Positions 15,928 to 24,148 of a stretch of 64,000 bases of DNA are shown here, one piece after another. The stretch lies in assembly GCA_016699165.1 (NCBI GenBank), contig CP064963.1, positions 2,604,001 to 2,668,000 on the forward strand. The letters are read 5' to 3'. The notes under the pieces are model-generated. The model was not told where the DNA came from. It did no database searches and saw only the letters and a list, made by a program, of their open reading frames with translations. Origin of the DNA: Candidatus Melainabacteria bacterium (GTDB taxonomy: Bacteria > Cyanobacteriota > Vampirovibrionia > Obscuribacterales > Obscuribacteraceae). Each line of letters starts with the position of its first letter. Within the stretch, counting starts at the first letter, position 1. Made by a program: the position numbers and the translations under genes.

Positions 15928-16398
15928 ATGATTCGATTGTTTGCAATACTCGTTATTTTTTGCCAATTGCTTTGCTTTCCTGTTTTTGCTGGTTCTAACA
16001 ACGTTTTGTTGGCTCATCGAGAGCCGGCAGTTACTGGAACTCTACCAATAGGAAATTTGGTGGTCGCAAAAAAAAGAATACTTAGTAAAGCTACTGTTTT
16101 GGCTGATGATGTTCAATTAATGCAAGCCGATGCAATAAAAATTCCCGACGATGCCTATAAAAAAGTTTCTTCCGTTGTAGGAAAAATTGCCCGATACGAT
16201 ATCGAACCAGGAACAATTCTCAGTACTGTGCATCTTCAACAGGCTTCGGTATCTAAGCACTTACTTCAGATAGATTTAGATCCTTTGATCTATGCAAAAT
16301 TACAAACAATGGCAAAAAAACAAAAACTTTCAGAAGCTGCTATGGCCCGAAAGCTGTTGGAACAACACCTCAAAAAGATCTCGTCTGATTCCAAGTGA
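15928..16398 (+). CDS. Exported SAF-domain protein
   Basis: 156 residues, ATG 15928 with GAGGG upstream. Residues 1-21 are a signal peptide ending VFAGS. The centre matches SAF domains (LVVAKKRILSKATVLADDVQ to VVGKIARYDIEPGTIL), as in FlgA/CpaB-like proteins. The last 45 residues look like a ribbon-helix-helix or short helical hairpin (DPLIYAKLQTMAKKQKLSEA). The combination suggests an envelope protein rather than a flagellar one; no flagellar genes are nearby. It is not obviously an immunity protein for the RHS tip, although it lies next to it. Confidence 0.75.
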   Translation: MIRLFAILVIFCQLLCFPVFAGSNNVLLAHREPAVTGTLPIGNLVVAKKRILSKATVLADDVQLMQADAIKIPDDAYKKVSSVVGKIARYDIEPGTILSTVHLQQASVSKHLLQIDLDPLIYAKLQTMAKKQKLSEAAMARKLLEQHLKKISSDSK

Positions 16399-16723
16399 CT
16401 AGGAAATACACGTGTCCGTTCGGTGACTTGAGACTTCGATTGTGGTACTAATACTCTCACAAACTGATAAACAAAGGCTCTGACTTTGCCCCATTTGTCA
16501 ATCCAGTAATTAAGAGACATTCCCCAGAATTGAGAAACCCCCTGTGACTGGCCCAAATCCGATTATCTTTATTATGTATAATGCCCGATTTTTTTCGGTC
16601 ATTGTTTCTGGTGGCAAGTGTTTCTTTTTGTCCAAAACGAAACACTTACTATACGATATAAATGAAATCTCTTGGTTACCGCATTTAAAACCAATGCCAA
16701 CTAGCATTTATGTGTATACGATT

Positions 16724-16855
16724 ATGAGCAATAGGGCAAGAAGTTCGTTTGCCTTTTTGTCAGCTGTCTTATTTGTAATTGGGGTATTTTGTGCTAGCAA
16801 ATTCATTTGGCTTGCTTATCTTGCCTTAAGCAAAATAGCTACCACAAAAGCTTAA
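16724..16855 (+). CDS. Possible 43-residue membrane peptide
   Basis: MSNRARSSFAFLSAVLFVIG and following residues form one transmembrane helix. There is no clear ribosome site and no family. It is listed only because the hydrophobic stretch is ordered as in real small membrane proteins. Confidence 0.25.
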   Translation: MSNRARSSFAFLSAVLFVIGVFCASKFIWLAYLALSKIATTKA

Positions 16856-16923
16856 GTACCAATAGGTCTTTGGTTTTTGAGAAAAGAATACATAAAGACA
16901 AGAATTCCTTTTTGAATGTCCGG

Positions 16924-17024
16924 CTCGGAGCTGGCAGCGAACGAGGACAAGCACTCCTTCGCGCACGCCAGAGGCGGGTGCAGTCTGAACGAAGTTCAGC
17001 CCGCCCCGAGAAGCGTAGCGCTCG
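16924..17024 (+). ncRNA. Structured GC-rich element, candidate non-coding RNA or repeat
   Basis: In AT-rich surroundings, this block can fold as a multi-branch structure. A closing stem CTCGG (16924-16928) with CCGAG (17006-17010) encloses TGGC/GCCA (16932/16967) with an inner CGAGGA/TCCTTCG, and a long hairpin GGCGGG-CTGAAC...GTTCAG-CCCGCC (16973-17005) with a GAA loop. CGAG can alternatively pair with CTCG at 17021. I recognise no known RNA family. It could be a small RNA or a miniature mobile repeat. Confidence 0.35.
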
Positions 17025-17359
17025 TGTAAGGCAGGATAAAGAGTGGTCAGGCAATTAAGGAAAAGCTCATATAATCAGTATTTATAGTCTGATTAGTTCC
17101 GATACTCTCACAACCCCGACAAAGAAAGGCTCACCACGCTTTTGTAGGCAAATTAGTAGAAATCTTCGACGCCCTTCCAATTTTCTGTTTATTTCGAAAG
17201 TTTTAGGCACTACCTGTAGTGGCGTAAATGTAGTCAGCGTCTGAATAACTTCATTATGTTTCACAGATCAATGCGTTCACCTTTTGAGAAGCTGACCCAG
17301 GGTTTTCAAGAAATAAATCATGCTAATCTTACACCTCGCACCCAACGCAGGTTTCACGC

Positions 17360-18472
17360 ATGGCACTCTCAAAAAGAATCACCAAATTACGCAAAATTTT
17401 GCAGACTAAAAAGCTCGCAGGAATTTTGCTGCAAGTCACTGAATGTGGACAATCGCTTCAACCCAACAATCAAAATGTTTTGTATCTAGCCGGCTTTGGT
17501 GGTTCGACTGCGGTGTTGCTAATCACTGCAACCAAGACTTACATCATTTGCGATGCTCGCTATTGGTCTAGAGCTGCGCTTGAATCGCCAGATTTCCAGC
17601 TGGTTAAACTCAATCGTGGAGAGCGTCAAACCAACGGCATCAATGCTGCTTTTAAACTTGCGAAAATTACTAAAACGAGTAGTATTGCATTTGAAGCGGC
17701 AAAAATAACTTATCAAACAGCAGAGATCTGGAAGAAAGAACTAAATGCAAAGCTTGTTCCTACTCTGCATTTGGTAGAGCGCTTGCGTCAATACAAAGAA
17801 GCATCTGAAATCGCACAGCTTCGTCACGCCTGCACACAGACAGACAAAGTCTATAAAGCAATCGCAAAATTCGTAAAAGCTGGAATGACCGAGCTTGAAG
17901 TCGGCTACGAAATCGACATGCAATTACGCGCGTTCGGTGCCACAGACAACAGCTTCTCGACCATCGTAGGCTCCGGACCCAACTCTGCTATTCCTCACCA
18001 CGCCACAGGCGATCGTAAATTGAAAGCAGGCGAGCCAGTTGTGATGGACTTCGGCGGTGTCTATCCAGGCGGTTATTGCTCGGATATTACAAGAACAATT
18101 TTCGTTCCAGGCAAAGAGCCGACAGCCAAAATGAAAGAAGTCTATCAAATAGTCCTTGCTGCAAACAAAGCTGCCAAAGCTGCTCTCAAGCCAGGCTTAA
18201 TGTGGAATGAATATGACAAAGTCGCTCGCGATTATATCGACAAAAAAGGCTACGGCAAATATTTCACTCACGGACTTGGACACAGCGTGGGTCTTGAAGT
18301 GCACGATCCTTTCGACTATGGACATGACGCATTAAATGAAGGCACAGTCATTACAGACGAGCCTGGCATTTACATTGACGGTGTTGGCGGTGTTCGTATA
18401 GAAGACGATCTCGTTGTCACCAAGGATGGTGCCGTTAGATTAACCGCTGCGCCATACTGGAAGTTCAACTAA
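17360..18472 (+). CDS. Xaa-Pro aminopeptidase-like M24 peptidase
   Basis: 370 residues, normal for PepP/PepQ-type proteins. The N-terminal creatinase-like domain (residues 1-130) is followed by the pita-bread catalytic domain. All five metal ligands are in place: VMDFGG (Asp), YCSDITRT (Asp), HGLGHSVGLEVHD (His), ITDEPGIY (Glu) and VRIEDDL (Glu). It would cleave Xaa-Pro bonds in the cytosol. ATG 17360 has a weak CAGG site; the upstream open frame does not add homology. AT-richer codon style. Confidence 0.93.
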   Translation: MALSKRITKLRKILQTKKLAGILLQVTECGQSLQPNNQNVLYLAGFGGSTAVLLITATKTYIICDARYWSRAALESPDFQLVKLNRGERQTNGINAAFKLAKITKTSSIAFEAAKITYQTAEIWKKELNAKLVPTLHLVERLRQYKEASEIAQLRHACTQTDKVYKAIAKFVKAGMTELEVGYEIDMQLRAFGATDNSFSTIVGSGPNSAIPHHATGDRKLKAGEPVVMDFGGVYPGGYCSDITRTIFVPGKEPTAKMKEVYQIVLAANKAAKAALKPGLMWNEYDKVARDYIDKKGYGKYFTHGLGHSVGLEVHDPFDYGHDALNEGTVITDEPGIYIDGVGGVRIEDDLVVTKDGAVRLTAAPYWKFN

Positions 18473-18491
18473 AACTTGTAGTAGCTACAAA

Positions 18492-18543
18492 ACAAAAACC
18501 AAAATGCAATTGCAGAGGAGCAGCTTTCGCCGCTCCCCTGCAG
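18492..18543 (-). terminator. Terminator of the 20091-18550 unit
   Basis: Read leftwards, TGCAGGGGAGC pairs with GCTCCTCTGCA around a GGCGAAAGCT loop, followed by AATTGCATTTTGGTTTTTGTTTTG. A short palindrome TTGTAG-TAG-CTACAA follows, near the convergent M24 stop, and may serve that gene. Confidence 0.75.
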
Positions 18544-18549
18544 AAGGAA

Positions 18550-18783
18550 CTAAAGGCCTGAGCGTCGTTCGAGAAAGGCCTTGAAGGACCTTTCGTCGAC
18601 AACACCTTGCTCGATCGCGTTGCGCACGACCTCACAGCAGACCTTCAGAAGTCCCCAGCGGGAACATTCCTCCTTGTGAGAAAGGTTAATGTCGTTCGAG
18701 AAAGCGTACGCCTCTGCTATCGAAAGCAGATTTGCCACTTTGTCGAACTTCTCACTAATTGCAGTTGGCGTGTAGTCATCCAT
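18550..18783 (-). CDS. Small soluble protein, 77 residues
   Basis: ATG at 18783 (MDDYTPTAISEKFDKVANLL) has GGAGG 8 bases upstream, which decides this start over a longer frame. It is mostly helical, with two cysteines in succession (LLKVCCEVVRNAIEQG) and a basic end (FKAFLERRSGL). No family recognised. It is last of four small leftward genes, each with its own strong ribosome site and hairpins between. Confidence 0.7.
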   Translation of the reverse strand: MDDYTPTAISEKFDKVANLLSIAEAYAFSNDINLSHKEECSRWGLLKVCCEVVRNAIEQGVVDERSFKAFLERRSGL

Positions 18784-18875
18784 GGTCGTAACCTCCGACC
18801 TGGTGTCCCGACCGTGATTGGGCGGGAAGGGGCCTTGCGGCGTCCTATTTGGGTATGCGAACAGGTCTTGAATGG

Positions 18876-18903
18876 GGGAAAAGTGATGCGCATTTGCGCG
18901 CAC
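18876..18903 (-). terminator. Hairpin after the 19121-18921 gene
   Basis: GTGCGCGCA and TGCGCATCAC pair imperfectly and are followed by TTTTCCCCC on the leftward strand. Confidence 0.5.
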
Positions 18904-18920
18904 CACCCCAGGCTTTCACC

Positions 18921-19121
18921 TTATTTCACGGTGACCCACTGTGTGACAACATCCAACATTTCCTTGTCGCCACCAGCGTGTGCGGCGTCCCCAGAGAACT
19001 GGTCGATTTCCTCTTCGGAAACACCAGCGGCTCTGAGGGCATCGCGAACATCGCCGATGACACCATAGAAATAGTTGGTCTTGCCAGACAGCTTGACCGT
19101 GACGTGGGGATACTTGCACAT
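18921..19121 (-). CDS. Small soluble protein, 66 residues
   Basis: ATG at 19121 with GGAGG 7 bases upstream. The sequence reads as one compact beta-alpha unit: MCKYPHVTVKLSGKTNYFYG, then a helix (VRDALRAAGVSEEEIDQF) and a closing strand (DVVTQWVTV). No family recognised. GC-rich codon use like its neighbours. The fold suggests a small binding protein; nothing more can be said. Confidence 0.75.
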   Translation of the reverse strand: MCKYPHVTVKLSGKTNYFYGVIGDVRDALRAAGVSEEEIDQFSGDAAHAGGDKEMLDVVTQWVTVK

Positions 19122-19159
19122 GGATAAACCTCCATTGGGACCTATTTCCCGCAGTGCTT

Positions 19160-19200
19160 AGAAGAAAGGAAAAGAGGCAGTCCCAACGTGGGACCGCCTC
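19160..19200 (-). terminator. Rho-independent terminator after 19477-19211
   Basis: GAGGCGGTCCCA and TGGGACTGCCTC form a stem around CGT, followed by TTTTCCTTTCTTC on the leftward strand. Confidence 0.85.
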
Positions 19201-19210
19201 TCTCAGACAC

Positions 19211-19477
19211 TCACACCCTGGCTTTGCGAGCCAGAGCAATGAGCGACGCGAGGTTGAATTTTTCGACGCGCCCATCGCTCTCCCGCTCGAGGATTACGAC
19301 AAGTTCCTGGTAGCCTCGCTCCAGGAATTCTCCGGTGATTGACTCACCGAATGCGTTGTCGAGATGAGTCCCGACAACACGCGCCGATAGCCCCTGCTCG
19401 TCAGGCTCGTGCATGTCGTCCCGGCAACCGTCAGTGACGGCGGCTAACCGGGCATGCATTTCGCGGTGATAAGACAT
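19211..19477 (-). CDS. Small protein, 88 residues
   Basis: ATG at 19477 (MSYHREMHARLAAVTDGC) with AAAGGA upstream; the longer frame has no site. Predicted alternating helix and strand (YQELVVILERESDGRVEKF). No signal peptide. No family recognised. It is followed by a strong terminator, so it may be a separate transcript within the group of small genes. Confidence 0.7.
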   Translation of the reverse strand: MSYHREMHARLAAVTDGCRDDMHEPDEQGLSARVVGTHLDNAFGESITGEFLERGYQELVVILERESDGRVEKFNLASLIALARKARV

Positions 19478-19645
19478 AGGACAGTCCTTTCTAAAAAGGC
19501 AGAGCACTAACCCCGCTCCGCTTGGGGATTCCTTATAGGCGATGTGTGCCGGTTCGGGATCGAAGATATCACTGACCCATCCAGCTCTTTGCCTCATTCT
19601 AGGAATCAATTCTGTTTCTCTTGCGTAGGTCCTGTCTCATAGGCT

Positions 19646-19673
19646 CCAGCCAGGTGCGTGAACACCTGGCTGG
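19646..19673. repeat. 11-base-arm inverted repeat
   Basis: CCAGCCAGGTG and CACCTGGCTGG face each other across CGTGAA, just downstream of the gene ending at 19702. No U-run follows, so termination here would be atypical. Confidence 0.6.
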
Positions 19674-19701
19674 CAGTCGTGGCGGGGTGCCTAACCCTAC
19701 G

Positions 19702-20091
19702 TCAGTGCGACACGGCCACCTTAATGGCCCGACTGGGATCTCCATCCCAATCGACGACGAGTCCCTGCTTGCGCAGAGCCTCGGCTACAAGGTTACCCAC
19801 TGCCACCGAGTCCGCATCAGATCCTTCGGACCGGCTGCTGAAACGAATGTACATATCCCCACTCTCCTGACCGCTTTCGCGATCCTGATCGTGATAGAAG
19901 ACATATCCCTTTTGATCGGGATTATCTTCCAGTTCGCATTGAGCGAACGAATGTCCACATCCGCCACAGCAGCTCGAATCCCCCAGATCGTCAGGGTGGT
20001 AAGCAGCGAGGCCTTGCCGGCGGAGAGCGCGAAAAGCGTCCCCAACCTTGTCGAACAAACCGTAAGAGTAGGACTTGCGAAAACGAGCCAT
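19702..20091 (-). CDS. DUF6891-like protein, 129 residues
   Basis: ATG 20091 with AGGTG 8 bases upstream. The segments SSCCGGCGHSFAQCELED, GYVFYHDQDRES and GLVVDWDGDPSRAIKV follow the layout of DUF6891 proteins as I remember it (a short Cys motif, an FYHDQD block and a VDWDGD end). Function of that family is unknown. The four-Cys cluster could hold a metal or be redox-active. First gene of the leftward group. Confidence 0.65.
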   Translation of the reverse strand: MARFRKSYSYGLFDKVGDAFRALRRQGLAAYHPDDLGDSSCCGGCGHSFAQCELEDNPDQKGYVFYHDQDRESGQESGDMYIRFSSRSEGSDADSVAVGNLVAEALRKQGLVVDWDGDPSRAIKVAVSH

Positions 20092-20382
20092 GACAGTTCA
20101 CCTATGTGAAACAGGGCAAAGTTACCCCCATCGAAAAGCTAGCCATGCGGCTTGCCTATCGATCGCACGCTCCCCTTGATTCGCCAAATCAAGGAGCATC
20201 GCCACCTCCAAAGCAATTGCTCTGGATTTAGGGTATTGAAAGTGAAAGCGGGATTTGCTTTGCGGAAATTTTTTTAGGGGAAGGGGAATTCGGAAGGAAT
20301 GCTTTTATTATTGCCAGTTAACCTTGGCGAACTCAACCCAACGCCGACATTAACTCCGCTTTATAATCTAGCGCAGCTCGCG
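20092..20382. other. Leader and intergenic region of the small-gene group
   Basis: About 290 bases. There is a hairpin GCTCCCCTTGATT / AATCAAGGAGC near 20169-20197, in the leader if transcription starts to its right. A TAGCGC/GCGCTA hairpin near 20370-20387 overlaps the end of the kinase-like gene. No ORF of coding character. Confidence 0.5.
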
Positions 20383-21357
20383 CTAACCGGACTTTTCAGC
20401 TTCGTGCAGATCTTTGATAATCTGTCTTATTAAGTCGTCTACGTGACCCACTGTGGTGCCTTCGATGCCCATGCCTTTGCGGGTGGCAAGCCAGTGCAGG
20501 AAGAACACACGCTCGAACAGTTTGGCTACTTTTAAATCTTTCTGCACATCATCTATAGAACGACCGGCTTCAAAACAGTAAGCCTCTAGAAAATCTTTTC
20601 GATGATTAATGAATTCACCATTTTTGATATGACTCGAACACAAAGTGGCTATGTCCAGAATTGGCGCACCAAGCGTAGTAAACCAGGACCAATCGATTAT
20701 GGATAAACTGCGCGGATGATTGACGTCGCCAACCACAATATTTTCGGCAAACAAATCTCCATGCACAAGCGACAACGGTTGCAGTGCAAATAGCTCACAC
20801 GCCATCAAAGCAATGTGAGTCAATAATTTTTTGTCGTCGTCGTTAACTAAATGCCAGCCATCCAGTGTTTCTACAATGGCTTGCACTTTTTCTGGATAAT
20901 TTTCAGGATGCCACACAGGCAATATGTTGAGCGGCTCCAGCTCTGCGATTCGGTACGAATAAGAGCGATGCATCTTAGCTAAATTCTCACCCAATTTTTG
21001 GGCAAGCGACGCACTGGCATGATGATTTAAATAGTTGGTGCCAAAGTCTTCTAAAAAAAGTGCGGTGATTCTTTTATAGTGACCTGTTAAATATAATTTG
21101 GCAGAATTAGAAATTGACGGCACCAGAATCTCGCGATGCAAGTCGTCTTCGATGTCCCAAGGCGGCAAAACAAGTTTATAAATTAAACTCTCTGGTAGAG
21201 CGCCTTTCAAATACAAACGCTCGACATAAGACAAATCGCGGTGGCGGAGCACTTCTCGCCGTTCTATTTCTACGGGCTTGTTATAAAGCTCGCGTAGCCA
21301 GGAGCGCAAACTCTGCTCTGGCACTGGCTCTAATAATTTGAGAGTCTCGTTTTCCAT
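20383..21357 (-). CDS. APH-fold phosphotransferase (kinase-like)
   Basis: 324 residues. The aminoglycoside-phosphotransferase/choline-kinase fold is shown by the Brenner motif LVHGDLFAENIVV (catalytic Asp) and the metal-binding IIDWSWFTTLGAPILDIATL. The N-lobe is divergent, as usual. It phosphorylates a small hydroxylated molecule using ATP; the substrate cannot be told. The start overlaps the stop of the upstream kinase gene (TAATG), so the two are translationally coupled and may act together. Not an obvious resistance gene. Confidence 0.85.
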   Translation of the reverse strand: MENETLKLLEPVPEQSLRSWLRELYNKPVEIERREVLRHRDLSYVERLYLKGALPESLIYKLVLPPWDIEDDLHREILVPSISNSAKLYLTGHYKRITALFLEDFGTNYLNHHASASLAQKLGENLAKMHRSYSYRIAELEPLNILPVWHPENYPEKVQAIVETLDGWHLVNDDDKKLLTHIALMACELFALQPLSLVHGDLFAENIVVGDVNHPRSLSIIDWSWFTTLGAPILDIATLCSSHIKNGEFINHRKDFLEAYCFEAGRSIDDVQKDLKVAKLFERVFFLHWLATRKGMGIEGTTVGHVDDLIRQIIKDLHEAEKSG

Positions 21358-21844
21358 TATTGTGTGATGAAATTAAATTCGCCGACATTTGCGCCGGGAC
21401 GCACCAGCACTATTTTTCCCTCAGAGCGCTGGGGGCGGCCGGGACCAAAAACTGTTTTATACATGTTGCGCACAATCTCGTCAGAGACCACACGGTCGCG
21501 TCCTTGATTGCGTTGCAGACAAACATCGAGCGAGACATCCATTAACCATATTTGAATATCTTCATAGCCGTTCGCTTTAGCCATGTCCAAAATTGGTTTG
21601 CGCTGTTTAGGATTGGCATTTGTATTGTCAATCACAATTGCTTTTTCGGCTTTTAAAGCCTCTTCAAGCTGTTTGAAAAAATGGCGAACACTTGCTCGGG
21701 GTCACCTTGTGCCGAGGCGTCACCATAAAGTTCGCGCCGAATCGAGTCTGCGTTTAAGCAGTGATAACCTTTCTCAATCAGCTTTTCGGCAAGTGTAGTT
21801 TTGCCTGAGCCAGGTATTCCAACTAGAAGAAGCAGTCTTTTCAT
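21357..21844 (-). CDS. P-loop AAA_33/zeta-like kinase, frameshifted in a T-run
   Basis: Front frame (21844-21653): MKRLLLLVGIPGSGKTTLAE with a Walker A motif and NADSIRREL. It ends at VFAIFSNSLKRL. The -1 frame continues without loss as FKQLEEALKAEKAIVIDNTN, then WLMDVSLDVCLQRNQGRDR and ends at 21357. The break lies in a T6 run (near 21679-21684 on the + strand); seven Ts would restore one 162-residue kinase. The cause is a homopolymer indel, either real or a read error, or slippage. The family phosphorylates nucleotides, RNA ends or sugars. The end couples to the APH-fold gene, the start (ATGA) to the membrane gene upstream. Confidence 0.8.
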
Positions 21845-22293
21845 ATCGAACTATTCTCGGCTTGAATTTCTTCTTTTTTGTTTTCTTCCAGGATCCATTT
21901 GACCCAGGATGCCACCACTGCCAGGCTACAAAACAAATAACAAATTATCAAAACACCCTTGGTGGCTTCATTTTCAGTGGTTTGAATAGACACTCTATAA
22001 TCGAGCCAGGGGTTCATATAAAAGGCAAGACCGACTAAAGCGAAAAAGCTAAAAGAGGTTATGTAACTAACGCGCCCCCATTTACCAAGGCGTTTCCACG
22101 AGACTAGAGTTTGAAAAAAATAGCCGATGCCAAAACAAGCAATTGCAATTCCGTAGTGTTGAAAACGCCCAAGAGACATATGTTTTTGCAGTGGATAAAA
22201 TAAAAGTCCCAGTCCTGCCAGTCCACCTGCTAGCACTATGAAATGTCTTGCAAGCGACATGTACACTTTTTTTATGGGCGAAACTTTTAACAT
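21841..22293 (-). CDS. Membrane protein, four transmembrane segments
   Basis: 150 residues. Hydrophobic segments: FIVLAGGLAGLGLLFYPL, YGIAIACFGIGYFFQTLV, YITSFSFFALVGLAFYM and GVLIICYLFCSLAVVASWV; the tail is acidic and soluble. It overlaps pyrB upstream (7 bases) and the kinase downstream (ATGA), so the four genes 23276-20383 form one tight operon. Function unknown. Confidence 0.75.
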   Translation of the reverse strand: MLKVSPIKKVYMSLARHFIVLAGGLAGLGLLFYPLQKHMSLGRFQHYGIAIACFGIGYFFQTLVSWKRLGKWGRVSYITSFSFFALVGLAFYMNPWLDYRVSIQTTENEATKGVLIICYLFCSLAVVASWVKWILEENKKEEIQAENSSI

Positions 22294-23276
22294 GGGCGTC
22301 GACTAAATAACAATGCCATCATCGCCATGCGCACAGCCACGCCATTTCTGACTTGTGTGCGAATCAAAGAAAGTTTTGCATCGTCAGCTAATTCGTCAGT
22401 TAATTCAACACCGCGGTTGACTGGACCTGGATGCAAGATTTTTGCTTTAGATTTTGATTGCTCCAGTCGCACGTGATTGATTTGATATTTCTTTTGAAAA
22501 TCTTCAAAGCTCAATTGCATGTCGGACTGCAAGCGCTCTTTTTGAATACGCAATGCCATAATGAAATCGGCATCGGCGATAGCCGCATTTAAATCTTCTT
22601 GCACAGTGACGCCCATTTTATTCAACTCGTCTGCTCCAGGCATGAGTTTGGTCGGTCCGCACGCTTCGACTTTGGCACCCATCTTCTTTAATAATAAAAT
22701 ATTGGAGCGAGCTACGCGACTGTGTTTTATGTCGCCGACAATAACAATTTTTTTGTCCGTCAAATCACCTGCAATTTGCGACATAGTGAAAAAATCAAGC
22801 AATGCTTGAGTCGGGTGCGCCGTGACACCATCGCCTGCATTTAATACTGAAACTTCGGCAGGAAGTATTCTGCTTAAATCAGACTGAATTTTATCTTGGC
22901 TGTGGCGAATCACAAGGGCATTGACGCCCATTGAAATAAGCGTAAAAGCTGTGTCTTCGAGCGTCTCGCCTTTTGCCACAGACGATTTATCTATGTCTAA
23001 ATTTAATACGCGTGCGCCTAAATTTGTCGCAGCCAGTTCGAAACTGCTTCTGGTCCTGGTCGAATTTTCAAAGAATAAATTGCCCACGATATTTGCAGCA
23101 AACATTGTCATTGGCGCGTGCTTGCCGTCCATCCATTGAAGGCAAAGTTTTGCCGTTTGCGTGATGGTCTTAATTTCGTCCGGACTAAAATTGTCGACGT
23201 CAATGAGATGACGTTTGGAATTTATTTCCTTAGCGCTTTTGCTTGCGAAAATTTCTAGTAATTGCCCTTGAACCAT
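22287..23276 (-). CDS. pyrB: Aspartate carbamoyltransferase catalytic chain
   Basis: Makes N-carbamoyl-aspartate from carbamoyl phosphate and aspartate, the first committed step of pyrimidine synthesis. 329 residues. Signatures: FFENSTRTRSSFELA (carbamoyl-phosphate site), VIRHSQDKIQ, HPTQALLDFFT, DIKHSRVARSN and HPGPVNRGVEL (aspartate side). No regulatory chain pyrI is present nearby. First gene of an operon with a membrane protein and two kinase-like genes, an unusual setting for pyrB. The ribosome site is weak; divergent from the MurF-like gene. Confidence 0.97.
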   Translation of the reverse strand: MVQGQLLEIFASKSAKEINSKRHLIDVDNFSPDEIKTITQTAKLCLQWMDGKHAPMTMFAANIVGNLFFENSTRTRSSFELAATNLGARVLNLDIDKSSVAKGETLEDTAFTLISMGVNALVIRHSQDKIQSDLSRILPAEVSVLNAGDGVTAHPTQALLDFFTMSQIAGDLTDKKIVIVGDIKHSRVARSNILLLKKMGAKVEACGPTKLMPGADELNKMGVTVQEDLNAAIADADFIMALRIQKERLQSDMQLSFEDFQKKYQINHVRLEQSKSKAKILHPGPVNRGVELTDELADDAKLSLIRTQVRNGVAVRMAMMALLFSRRPC

Positions 23277-23343
23277 GACGGGAATTATCTTTGTCTTTAG
23301 CCATTGGTGTCAATGATCATGTCAATACACTAAAATTGTTGAC

Positions 23344-24087
23344 ATGCAAAAATTCAATGCCGACGAATTAATGGATTTGCTCAATGCACGCATGGCACAC
23401 GGCATGTACGTGGAGGGCGAGGGTGGCATTTGCACCGATTCAAGGCGTGTGCGCGAAGGCGACTGGTTTTTGGCTATTTGCGGCAAAGACTTTGACGGGC
23501 ACGACTTTCTGGGCGATGTCTATGCAGCTGGCGCTTGCGGCGCTATTGTCGAAGAGCGACTACAATACTCGCTTGGAAATAAAACTTTTCCGTTACTAGC
23601 AGTCGATAATACTTTTCACGCCCTGGCTATTTTGGCGCGCAAACGCAAAAGCATGACCACACTACCTGTGGTGGCAATAGATGTGCAATGCTCCGAAAAT
23701 ACACGCGAAGAAATAAATCGACTTTTCGATTTCGCCTCCGATAGGCTGTCACAACTGAGACTGGGCAGCAAGATTTACACACAGGCAAGCTGTAGCGAAT
23801 GTCTTGATTTATTTTTGAATGCTGAGCAAGACGAAATATTTTTGTTCAATAAAGGTGCTGGTTCAAATTTGATAGATGCCAAAGACCAGGACTTCGAGCG
23901 CGATTGGAATATTGTGATTGAGACAATTAATCCTGAAATTTCAATCGAATGTATAAACGCTTTTGCTCCAGATCAAGATGGTGACCTAGATTTTTCAGGC
24001 AGTAGCAAGCCCTATCGCGTAATTACTTCTTCTCAAAACACGACTGTGACTGCAGAGATTGAACAACTAGCGCCAAATGGGAAATAA
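23344..24087 (+). CDS. Orphan MurF-type N-terminal domain protein, frameshifted tail
   Basis: 247 residues. Residues 1-95 match the MurF/MurE N-terminal domain (ICTDSRRVREGDWFLAICGK, FDGHDFLGDVYAAGACGAIV). The central ATPase P-loop (GxxGKT) of Mur ligases is absent; what follows is an acidic domain I cannot name. After the stop the next frame gives WEINPTYAGAVVEALNQEFA and ends at about 24147, which reads like a true C-terminus, so a frameshift near 24078 is likely. It cannot ligate peptidoglycan precursors by itself. It may bind UDP-MurNAc-type ligands, or be a decayed gene. Confidence 0.65.
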   Translation: MQKFNADELMDLLNARMAHGMYVEGEGGICTDSRRVREGDWFLAICGKDFDGHDFLGDVYAAGACGAIVEERLQYSLGNKTFPLLAVDNTFHALAILARKRKSMTTLPVVAIDVQCSENTREEINRLFDFASDRLSQLRLGSKIYTQASCSECLDLFLNAEQDEIFLFNKGAGSNLIDAKDQDFERDWNIVIETINPEISIECINAFAPDQDGDLDFSGSSKPYRVITSSQNTTVTAEIEQLAPNGK

Positions 24088-24148
24088 ATCCCACCTACGC
24101 CGGAGCAGTAGTTGAGGCATTAAATCAAGAATTCGCTAAGGTTTAAAG

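Larger units (their letters stand above)
16399..17359. other. Long gene-poor region with structured elements
   Basis: Nearly 1 kb with no convincing large gene. It holds a doubtful small membrane ORF (16724-16855), a GC-rich multi-hairpin block (16924-17024), a TAATCAG/CTGATTA stem-loop (17072-17095) and AT-rich sequence likely to contain the promoter of the M24 peptidase. Confidence 0.6.

Noticed and set aside
17060..17100. TAATCAG/CTGATTA stem as terminator of a gene
   Set aside because: No confident gene ends just upstream and there is no U-run.
18476..18490. TTGTAG-TAG-CTACAA as another copy of the AT palindrome
   Set aside because: The half-sites and spacing differ (TAGTA/GCTAC), so I did not count it.
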